6,008 nt of DNA from the NCBI GenBank assembly GCA_937957895.1, contig CALFEZ010000138.1, forward strand, positions 1 to 6,008, given 5' to 3'. Source of the stretch: an uncultured Erysipelotrichaceae bacterium. Its GTDB lineage: Bacteria; Bacillota_I; Bacilli_A; Erysipelotrichales; Erysipelotrichaceae. Below the pieces are notes generated by a model. It was given only the letters and a program-made list of their open reading frames with translations, had not been told where the DNA came from and did no database searches. Shown here in pieces: positions 1 through 4,925 of this stretch (the first letter of the stretch is position 1; every line of letters starts with the position of its first letter). Position numbers and translations under genes: made by a program.

Positions 1-13
1 CGTGTATTCCTTA
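1..13 (-). promoter_or_regulatory. Shine-Dalgarno of a gene beyond the left edge
   Basis: The tilS stop is embedded in TAAGGAA, and only seven bases (ATACACG) remain before the edge. This is the same stop-fused Shine-Dalgarno arrangement as at the atpC junction, so a further minus-strand gene probably starts at or just past the edge. In many Bacillota tilS is followed by hpt and/or ftsH, but nothing of the coding sequence is visible here. Confidence 0.45.
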
Positions 14-1213
14 TTTTAGCACAAATAAATTGGGATTGTTAGTGCTATGATTGATGTCACAGCCCCATCCCACAACATAGATGATCTCGTCTTTTCTGTT
101 TAAAACAACAGGCCAGCAGGAGCGTTGATGCCATGGTATCTTTTCTTGATTGAACCAACTTTTCAACTTCCGATGTCCGACTTTGACATGCATTTTGTCA
201 CCTGGCTCGAAATTGCGGATGGTGATCGGAAAGTCATCCTCTTTTACATGGACCCCCATGTCTTGATCACTTTCACTCAAAATGGTAAAAAACGGAGTTT
301 TTACGTCCTTTATTGTATCAAAAGTGTACCTATATTGACAGTCTTTTTTCGTGATCAAGCCCAATCGATTGGATTGATAGTACCATGCCAAGTCATCTTT
401 CAATGGAATCCAACCTGTCTTGTTTTGCTTGAGTTGTCTGATCAACTCGATGATCATGTTTTTTGATACAGAATGTGGATAATCGTTTTGTATCAAAAAC
501 ATCCAAACCAGTTCCAACTGATCTGACTGCTCCAATGCCAATAATGCATCGATATCGAGCGTGTCGTCCAACAATTTTTCCAAGCGCATGCGTTGATCCT
601 GAAGCAGGTTCTGCCGTTGCTGACACTCTTTCAGGATCTCTGCTTTTGTTTTTTCATCGACATCATCAAGCATCCTTCGAATGCGGTTACGTTCGTATTT
701 CATGTCAGTGTTGGTAGTGTCTTCAAAATATCGGATATCATGTTGTTCATTGTAGTAAAGGATGTCCTTTTTGGATACATGCAAAAGTGGACGATGTACC
801 AAAACACCTTCGATCATCGCCGTCTCTTTAATGCCATAATGATTGACTCGGTGGTCTCGGTTTTTTTGCCAGAGGTACGTTTCGATCATGTCATCTTGAT
901 GATGTGCAGTCAAAACCCCAAGAGCATCATATTTTTCTACCAGCTCAGCAAACTGTCGATAACGGAAAGTCCGTGCTTGTTGTTGAAAGTTGGATGTCAA
1001 CAACGGTGCATCGATCACGACCAAGTTGACTCCTATGTCATGACAAAAGGATGTGACATATGCCACTTCTTGATCTGCTTCCGATCGGACATGATAATGG
1101 ATAATACAAGCCACGATGTCCATCTCTTTTTCGATGCACATGGATAACAGTGCCATGGAATCACTATGTCCGGAAACAGCTACGATCCAGCGACCTTCCA
1201 AACGTTCGAACAT
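11..1213 (-). CDS. tilS: tRNA(Ile)-lysidine synthetase TilS
   Basis: A 400-residue ATP-dependent ligase that attaches lysine to C34 of the CAU-anticodon tRNA-Ile2, changing its codon reading from AUG to AUA and its charging from Met to Ile. It is normally essential. The N-terminal PP-loop ATPase domain (about 8-180) has IVAVSGHSDSMALL (10-23), IIHYHVRSEADQEV (37-50), NFQQQARTFRYRQF (75-88), TAHHQDDMIETYLW (102-115), RPLLHVSKKDI (141-151) and EDTTNTDMKYERNRIRR (164-180). A helical middle region follows. The C-terminal TilS domain has FPITIRNFEPGDKM (328-341) and HRKLKSWFNQEKIPWHQR (347-364). The PP-loop reads SGHSDS instead of the usual SGGxDS. I chose the ATG at 1213, served by GGGTGAT. An in-frame TTG at 1225 has no Shine-Dalgarno and would precede the likely transcription start. 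Length and domains are complete. Confidence 0.95.
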   Translation of the reverse strand: MFERLEGRWIVAVSGHSDSMALLSMCIEKEMDIVACIIHYHVRSEADQEVAYVTSFCHDIGVNLVVIDAPLLTSNFQQQARTFRYRQFAELVEKYDALGVLTAHHQDDMIETYLWQKNRDHRVNHYGIKETAMIEGVLVHRPLLHVSKKDILYYNEQHDIRYFEDTTNTDMKYERNRIRRMLDDVDEKTKAEILKECQQRQNLLQDQRMRLEKLLDDTLDIDALLALEQSDQLELVWMFLIQNDYPHSVSKNMIIELIRQLKQNKTGWIPLKDDLAWYYQSNRLGLITKKDCQYRYTFDTIKDVKTPFFTILSESDQDMGVHVKEDDFPITIRNFEPGDKMHVKVGHRKLKSWFNQEKIPWHQRSCWPVVLNRKDEIIYVVGWGCDINHSTNNPNLFVLK

Positions 1214-1216
1214 TTC

Positions 1217-1223
1217 ATCACCC
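1217..1223 (-). promoter_or_regulatory. Ribosome binding site of tilS (decides start)
   Basis: GGGTGAT, three bases before the ATG at 1213, aligns with the 3' part of the extended GGAGGTGAT consensus, which places the anti-Shine-Dalgarno pairing at normal spacing. It lies downstream of the alternative TTG at 1225 and cannot serve that codon. Confidence 0.55.
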
Positions 1224-1228
1224 AATCT

Positions 1229-1237
1229 ATTATACCA
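1229..1237 (-). promoter_or_regulatory. Candidate extended -10 promoter of tilS
   Basis: TGGTATAAT is a perfect TGnTATAAT element in the 37-base gap between the MazF-like gene and tilS. No good -35 is present at 16-18 bases (CAAATA at 17). Transcription would start near 1222, leaving a leader of only about nine bases before the ATG at 1213. It could therefore be weak or fortuitous, and co-transcription with the upstream gene remains likely because no terminator separates them. Confidence 0.42.
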
Positions 1238-1250
1238 AAACGAAGCTCAC

Positions 1251-1796
1251 TTATTTGAAAATCGTCTCAAACACCCTTTTTCTCAACCGTTTGAAAAGCA
1301 GACTTTCAACATCGATATGACCTTTGACACTGATGATCCTGGCTTTGTTGATAAACTTGGCATCATTGAGAAAACATACCGATGGTTTGGTCAACCCATC
1401 GATCAATCCCAGTTGGAATATGTGTGGCAATGGATAATCCATCGTCGGATCTGCTTTGGTGAAGGTCTGTTGGTTTGAAGTCATCGGTACAACGAAGACT
1501 TTGTTAGAAACGATCGATAATATAACTCCAAAATGTTGGAATCCGGCCTCATAGGTGTATGCCTGACCATAGTCGATGTAGCATACGTCACCGATGCGTA
1601 ACAATGAAACAGCTTGTTGAAGGTAGGTTGGATCAGATCGCTGGAGTCGATTGGTACCGCTAAGGCACTCCATCATCGCGATTTTCATCGGTAACTTCAT
1701 CATGTACTGATGGTAGATCAATGCATACTTCATGACCATTTCTTGTTTGTCCTGATAGGTCTCTTTGTTTTGGTATTTTAAAAATTCTTGGTGCAT
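1251..1796 (-). CDS. PemK/MazF-fold protein with N-terminal extension, orphan and divergent
   Basis: A 181-residue soluble protein. The C-terminal part (about 67-181) resembles the PemK/MazF endoribonuclease fold: RIGDVCYIDYG (67-77) like the MazF opening GDIYYANL; GFQHFGVILSIVSNKVFVVPMTSN (85-108) like the GGVRPVVII...VIVAAIT core; and SVCFLNDAKFINKARI (139-154) like SVILLEQIRTLDKKRL. The arginine of the RPVVI segment, catalytic in MazF RNases, is replaced by histidine (H88). A threonine matching the second catalytic position is kept (T106). The first 65 residues are helical, Met- and Tyr-rich, and I do not recognise them. No antitoxin gene adjoins: upstream is the mreB terminator, downstream tilS. 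AAGGAG lies eight bases before the ATG. Setting between core genes suggests a vertically inherited, possibly non-toxic regulator or RNA-binding protein rather than an active toxin. Fold assignment is fairly confident; function is unknown. Confidence 0.72.
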   Translation of the reverse strand: MHQEFLKYQNKETYQDKQEMVMKYALIYHQYMMKLPMKIAMMECLSGTNRLQRSDPTYLQQAVSLLRIGDVCYIDYGQAYTYEAGFQHFGVILSIVSNKVFVVPMTSNQQTFTKADPTMDYPLPHIFQLGLIDGLTKPSVCFLNDAKFINKARIISVKGHIDVESLLFKRLRKRVFETIFK

Positions 1797-1804
1797 CGTA
1801 TCAT

Positions 1805-1810
1805 CTCCTT
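1805..1810 (-). promoter_or_regulatory. Ribosome binding site of the MazF-like gene
   Basis: AAGGAG lies eight bases before the ATG at 1796. A closer ATG (1802-1804) is in another frame, so the 1796 start is favoured. Confidence 0.7.
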
Positions 1811-1815
1811 AATCG

Positions 1816-1844
1816 ATGATTGGCAGGATGTTTGCTGATTCCAA
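1816..1844 (-). promoter_or_regulatory. Candidate promoter of the MazF-like gene
   Basis: TTGGAA (1839-1844) and AATCAT (1816-1821) are separated by 17 bases; each matches its sigma-A consensus at four of six positions. The site lies in the 46 bases between the terminator and the next gene, where a promoter is expected. Transcription would start almost at the Shine-Dalgarno, giving a very short leader, so the call is weak. Confidence 0.3.
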
Positions 1845-1872
1845 AAAAAAAAGATAAGTTTCCTTATCTTTT
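1843..1872 (-). terminator. Intrinsic terminator overlapping the end of mreB
   Basis: On the minus strand a perfect ten-base-pair stem, AAAAGATAAG (1863-1872) and CTTATCTTTT (1849-1858), encloses a GAAA tetraloop (1859-1862). It is followed by six more T residues (1843-1848), giving an unbroken run of ten T. The stem has only two G-C pairs, but one closes the stable GNRA loop and the U tract is long. The mreB stop codon TAA (1864-1866) is inside the upstream arm. This ends the atp-DUF1146-mreB transcription group. Confidence 0.88.
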
Positions 1873-2853
1873 CAATCCTAAATTTTCAAGCATGATGCCG
1901 GTTCCCTCGGCAACACATCTCAATGAATTTTCAGCCACATAGACCGGAATGTTGAGTTCATTCATCAGCAACTCATCCATGCCTTTTAAAAGAGCTCCGC
2001 CTCCGGTAAGCACGATGCCTCTTGTAACGATATCCGCTGACAACTCCGGTGGTGTTTGTTCCAATACAGTACGGCATGCCCTTACGATATCTTGCAAGCT
2101 TTCACGCATGGCCAGTTCCGTTTCTTCCGAGTTCATGACGATCGTATGAGGAAGCCCCGTGACCAAGTCACGACCGCTGACTTCCATTGTTTCCTGCGAT
2201 GAACCGCGCCAGGCCGTGCCGATGCGCTTTTTGATTTCTTCCGCAGTACGATCCCCGATCAATAGCTTGTATGATTCTTTGACATACTTGATGATATCCT
2301 GGTCCAGTTTGTCTCCGGCGATCTTCAATGCCGTGCTGGTAACGATCTCACCCAAAGACAAGATCGCGACATCCGTGGTACCGCCGCCGATATCAAGGAC
2401 CATGTTGCCACTTGGTTTGGAAATATCCAATCCAGCCCCGATGGCAGCCACTTTTGGTTCTTCCTCGATATAGACTCGTTTGGCTCCTGCACGATAAGCC
2501 GCATCACGAATGGCATTGCGTTCAACGGAGGTGATATTGGATGGACAACAGATCAAAATAGTCGGTCTTGAAAACATCCCTTTGAGTTTCAGCTTTCTGA
2601 TGAAATGCTGAAGCATGATCTCGGTGACCTCAAAGTCAGCGATCACACCATCCTTTAGCGGTCTGATTGCCATGATCCTTCCGGGAGTTTTCCCCAGCAT
2701 GTCTTTTGCTTCCTGACCTACCGACAACGTTTTTTTCGTTTCAGCATCCAAGGCCACGACTGCGGGCTCATTCAAAACGACTCCTTCACCCTTGACATAT
2801 ATTAGTACGTTGGCTGTCCCTAGATCGATGCCAACTGATTTTGAAAACCACAT
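1864..2853 (-). CDS. mreB: Rod shape-determining protein MreB (Mbl-like bacterial actin)
   Basis: A 329-residue actin-like ATPase that forms membrane-bound filaments and guides sidewall peptidoglycan synthesis. The actin-fold motifs are all present: phosphate-1 GIDLGTANVLIY (8-19), phosphate-2 LDIGGGTTDVAI (153-164) and the adenosine motif GIVLTGGGALLKG (279-291). The N-terminus MWFSKSV carries Trp and Phe suited to membrane insertion. Several stretches resemble Bacillus Mbl more than Bacillus MreB: GTANVLI, HFIRKLKLKGMFSRP, LICCPSNITSVE, EPKVAAIGAG and YKLLIG. Mbl-like is therefore the better subfamily guess, and in Bacillus subtilis mbl also lies in the broad neighbourhood of the atp operon. 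No mreC or mreD follows, which fits a stand-alone mbl-type locus. The gene has its own extended -10 promoter and a strong Shine-Dalgarno, and its stop codon lies inside a terminator hairpin. Read-through from the atp operon is also possible, because no terminator is visible upstream. Confidence 0.95.
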   Translation of the reverse strand: MWFSKSVGIDLGTANVLIYVKGEGVVLNEPAVVALDAETKKTLSVGQEAKDMLGKTPGRIMAIRPLKDGVIADFEVTEIMLQHFIRKLKLKGMFSRPTILICCPSNITSVERNAIRDAAYRAGAKRVYIEEEPKVAAIGAGLDISKPSGNMVLDIGGGTTDVAILSLGEIVTSTALKIAGDKLDQDIIKYVKESYKLLIGDRTAEEIKKRIGTAWRGSSQETMEVSGRDLVTGLPHTIVMNSEETELAMRESLQDIVRACRTVLEQTPPELSADIVTRGIVLTGGGALLKGMDELLMNELNIPVYVAENSLRCVAEGTGIMLENLGLKR

Positions 2854-2860
2854 ATCACAT

Positions 2861-2866
2861 ACCTCC
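2861..2866 (-). promoter_or_regulatory. Ribosome binding site of mreB
   Basis: GGAGGT, seven bases before the ATG, is the strongest Shine-Dalgarno in the window, as expected for an abundant cytoskeletal protein. The closer ATG at 2858-2860 is followed at once by TGA and is not a start. Confidence 0.75.
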
Positions 2867-2878
2867 GCTATTCAAAGC

Positions 2879-2900
2879 ATTTGTATTATAGCACACAAAT
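2879..2900. repeat. Inverted repeat around the mreB -10 element
   Basis: ATTTGT at 2879-2884 and its reverse complement ACAAAT at 2895-2900 are separated by ten bases containing the TATAAT box. The 22-base extent could suit an operator for a dimeric regulator, but six-base arms in AT-rich DNA can arise by chance. Confidence 0.35.
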
Positions 2901-2913
2901 ACATTCATTCCTA
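2885..2913 (-). promoter_or_regulatory. Extended -10 promoter of mreB
   Basis: On the minus strand TGCTATAAT (2885-2893) is a perfect TGnTATAAT extended -10 element. A 17-base spacer gives TAGGAA (2908-2913) as a -35, matching TTGACA at only three positions, as is common for extended -10 promoters. Transcription would start near 2878, about 25 bases before the mreB ATG and upstream of its Shine-Dalgarno. The -10 lies between the arms of a short inverted repeat. The element sits in the only notable gap between the atp operon and mreB, which supports it. Confidence 0.65.
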
Positions 2914-3111
2914 TGGTAATTGATTCCACATGATCTGAAGTAAAAACTGGGCAATGCCATACCCCAGCACCATGGCCAGCAGGATATAAAACAGCTGTGC
3001 CTGCCATACTTTGTTTTTCTTTAGAAAACGATTGAAATCAATACTGCTTAAACCGATCATCGCCAAAGCGAAACTAAGAAAATGAACGGTGATCCTGACG
3101 ATTGGATTCAT
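2911..3111 (-). CDS. DUF1146 family (YwzB-like) small membrane protein
   Basis: A 66-residue protein with two hydrophobic segments, about residues 4-24 (IVRITVHFLSFALAMIGLSSI) and 39-61 (QLFYILLAMVLGYGIAQFLLQ). They are joined by a short basic loop, DFNRFLKKNKVWQ. This two-helix pattern, with a DFxRFLKKNK loop followed by QAQLFYILLAMVLGY, fits the DUF1146/YwzB family of uncharacterised Bacillota membrane proteins, which I recall lying close to atpC in several genomes. No enzymatic residues are visible and I assign no function. The ATG at 3111 is preceded by TAAGGAG ten bases upstream, where the TAA is the atpC stop, so the gene is very probably co-transcribed with the atp operon. The position suggests, without proving, a link to the ATP synthase or to membrane energetics. 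It is not AtpI, AtpB or AtpE, which lie at the other end of such operons. Confidence 0.85.
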   Translation of the reverse strand: MNPIVRITVHFLSFALAMIGLSSIDFNRFLKKNKVWQAQLFYILLAMVLGYGIAQFLLQIMWNQLP

Positions 3112-3121
3112 GTTACATCAA

Positions 3122-3128
3122 CTCCTTA
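3122..3128 (-). promoter_or_regulatory. Ribosome binding site fused to the atpC stop codon
   Basis: TAAGGAG serves both as the atpC stop (TAA) and as the Shine-Dalgarno of the DUF1146 gene, ten bases before its ATG. A nearer ATG (3116-3118) runs straight into TAA and cannot be the start. Confidence 0.7.
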
Positions 3129-3512
3129 CGATGCTGCTTTGATCCTGTTCAATGCACGTTTAAGTGCTACTTCGGCTCTTCTTACTTCAATGCCTTCCTG
3201 TTCTTGAAGTAATTTTTCTGCTCTTTCTTTTGCTTTTCTGGCCCTTTGAACATCTATCTCATCACTTCTTTCGATGGCATCCGTCAATATCGTGGCAAGA
3301 TTGTATTGAAAATACACAGTCCCGCCGGCAATGGCATACGAGCGTCTTTGTCCATTTTCAATGGTCGTCATCGTAGAAATATTCAAGATCGCCACGATCG
3401 GCATGTGGTTTTTCAAAATGCCGATCTGTCCTTCGGTCGTATCAAGATTCAATATCTCTGTTTCAAACACTCTGTACAAACCACGTGGAGTGACAACGCG
3501 AACTTTAAACAT
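3126..3512 (-). CDS. atpC: F1Fo ATP synthase subunit epsilon
   Basis: A 128-residue epsilon subunit, which sits at the foot of gamma, links it to the c-ring and can inhibit ATP hydrolysis. Residues 1 to about 82 form the beta-sandwich domain (VVTPRGLYRVFETEILNL, then EGQIGILKNHMPIVAIL at 27-43). Residues 86-128 form the C-terminal helical hairpin, rich in Arg, Lys and Glu. At the junction is IDVQRA (86-91), matching the I(L)DxxRA nucleotide-binding motif known from Bacillus-type epsilon subunits. E81, D87, R90 and R97 have the spacing of the ATP ligands described in Bacillus PS3. The ATG starts two bases after the atpD TAG. Only a weak GAGTGGA precedes it, so translation is probably coupled to atpD. 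The TAA stop is fused to the Shine-Dalgarno of the next gene. Confidence 0.96.
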   Translation of the reverse strand: MFKVRVVTPRGLYRVFETEILNLDTTEGQIGILKNHMPIVAILNISTMTTIENGQRRSYAIAGGTVYFQYNLATILTDAIERSDEIDVQRARKAKERAEKLLQEQEGIEVRRAEVALKRALNRIKAAS

Positions 3513-3514
3513 GA

Positions 3515-4912
3515 CTATCCACTCTTTTCTGCTTTTTCGTATGCTTCTTTGATGTTACCGACAAACATGAATGCTGATTCCGGAAGCTCATCCGCTTTCC
3601 CGCTCAGGATCTCTTTGAATCTGCTGATCGTGTCATTTAGCGGAACAAAGATTCCCGGCATGTTGTTGAATTGTTCAGCAACATGGAATGGCTGAGACAG
3701 GAAGTTTCTGACACGTCTTGCGCGATTGACGATCAACTTGTCCTCATCGGACAACTCATCCATCCCCAAGATGGCGATGATGTCCTGAAGCTCCTTGTAT
3801 CGTTGCAACAACTGTTGCACGCCACGTGCTACCTGATAGTGTTCTTCCCCAACGATCAATGGATCGAGCATCCGACTGGTGGAATCCAAAGGATCGACAG
3901 CTGGATAGATCCCCAAAGCAGCGATCGAACGATCGAGCACCGTTTTGGCATCAAGGTGAGTAAATGCCGTTGCAGGGGCAGGGTCCGTCAAATCATCGGC
4001 AGGAACATAGATCGCCTGAACTGATGTGATCGATCCCTCTTTGGTGGAAGTGATCCGTTCTTGAAGCTGTCCCATCTCAGTTGCCAATGTAGGTTGATAT
4101 CCAACAGCCGAAGGCATCCTTCCCAGTAGGGCAGATACTTCAGATCCTGCTTGTGTGAATCTGAAAATGTTATCGATGAACAACAATACATCCTGATGTT
4201 CCATATCACGATAATGTTCTGCCATCGTAAGTCCGGACAATGCCACGCGCATACGGGCTCCGGGTGATTCATTCATTTGACCATAAACCAATACGGTCTT
4301 GTCCAATACATTGGAATCCTTCATTTCATTGTATAGGTCGTTACCTTCACGTGTACGCTCACCTACACCTGCCACGACCGACAAACCACCATGTTGCTTG
4401 GCGATGTTATGGATCAACTCTTGCATGACGACGGTCTTTCCGACTCCCGCACCACCAAACAAGCCGACTTTGCCTCCTTTGGCATAGGGACACAACAAGT
4501 CGACGACTTTGATCCCGGTTTCCAAGATCTCGGAAGTTGTTTGTTGTTGTTTGAAAGTTGGTGCATTACGATGGATGGGATCACGTTTGACATGATCAGG
4601 GATCGAATCGAGTTCATCGATCGGATCTCCCAACACATTGAACATCCTTCCCAGCACTTCTCTTCCTACCGGTACCTGGATCGGAGCAAAGGTATCGAAC
4701 GCATCCATGCCACGGACCAGACCATCTGTAGATCCCATCGCAATACAACGCACGACGTCATCTCCGACATGCTGAGCGACTTCAACCACCAATCTTTGGT
4801 CTTTGTTGAAGATTTCAATTGCATTATAAAGTGCCGGAAGCTCTTTTTCGCTAAAGCGAATGTCTACGACCGGTCCAATGATTTGAATGAGTTTTCCTTT
4901 GTTTTCTTTCAT
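3515..4912 (-). CDS. atpD: F1Fo ATP synthase subunit beta (catalytic)
   Basis: A 465-residue catalytic beta subunit, which makes or hydrolyses ATP at the alpha/beta interfaces of F1 on the cytoplasmic face of the membrane. From the chosen start: an N-terminal beta-barrel (about 5-75, IIGPVVDIRF), Walker A GGAGVGKT (153-160), GERTREGND (184-192) with the expected catalytic glutamate at 185, Walker B LLFID (243-247), the family signature PAVDPLDSTS (337-346) and the lever motif DELSDED (385-391). All key residues are intact, so the enzyme should be active. The frame also allows ATGs at 4936 and 4918. I chose 4912 because AAAAGGA sits six bases before it, and the protein then begins MKENKGKLIQIIGP as beta subunits usually do. 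The first ATG would overlap atpG and add eight unsupported residues. The gene lies 13 bases after atpG and 2 bases before atpC. Confidence 0.97.
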   Translation of the reverse strand: MKENKGKLIQIIGPVVDIRFSEKELPALYNAIEIFNKDQRLVVEVAQHVGDDVVRCIAMGSTDGLVRGMDAFDTFAPIQVPVGREVLGRMFNVLGDPIDELDSIPDHVKRDPIHRNAPTFKQQQTTSEILETGIKVVDLLCPYAKGGKVGLFGGAGVGKTVVMQELIHNIAKQHGGLSVVAGVGERTREGNDLYNEMKDSNVLDKTVLVYGQMNESPGARMRVALSGLTMAEHYRDMEHQDVLLFIDNIFRFTQAGSEVSALLGRMPSAVGYQPTLATEMGQLQERITSTKEGSITSVQAIYVPADDLTDPAPATAFTHLDAKTVLDRSIAALGIYPAVDPLDSTSRMLDPLIVGEEHYQVARGVQQLLQRYKELQDIIAILGMDELSDEDKLIVNRARRVRNFLSQPFHVAEQFNNMPGIFVPLNDTISRFKEILSGKADELPESAFMFVGNIKEAYEKAEKSG

Positions 4913-4918
4913 GTGCAT

Positions 4919-4925
4919 TCCTTTT
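4919..4925 (-). promoter_or_regulatory. Ribosome binding site of atpD (decides start)
   Basis: AAAAGGA directly follows the atpG stop codon. It is six bases from the ATG at 4912, touches the ATG at 4918 and lies downstream of the ATG at 4936. Only the 4912 start has proper spacing. Confidence 0.75.

Noticed and set aside
593..1147. A 184-residue plus-strand open frame antisense to tilS
   Set aside because: The protein is Phe/Ile/Cys-rich without recognisable domains, and the opposite strand encodes every TilS motif. It is a shadow frame.
1214..1225. TTG start for tilS at 1225
   Set aside because: It has no Shine-Dalgarno, is a rare start codon, and sits where the candidate promoter has not yet begun transcription.
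1797..1863. A small antitoxin gene upstream of the MazF-like gene
   Set aside because: Only 67 bases separate mreB from this gene and they are filled by the terminator, a possible promoter and the Shine-Dalgarno; there is no room for an antitoxin.
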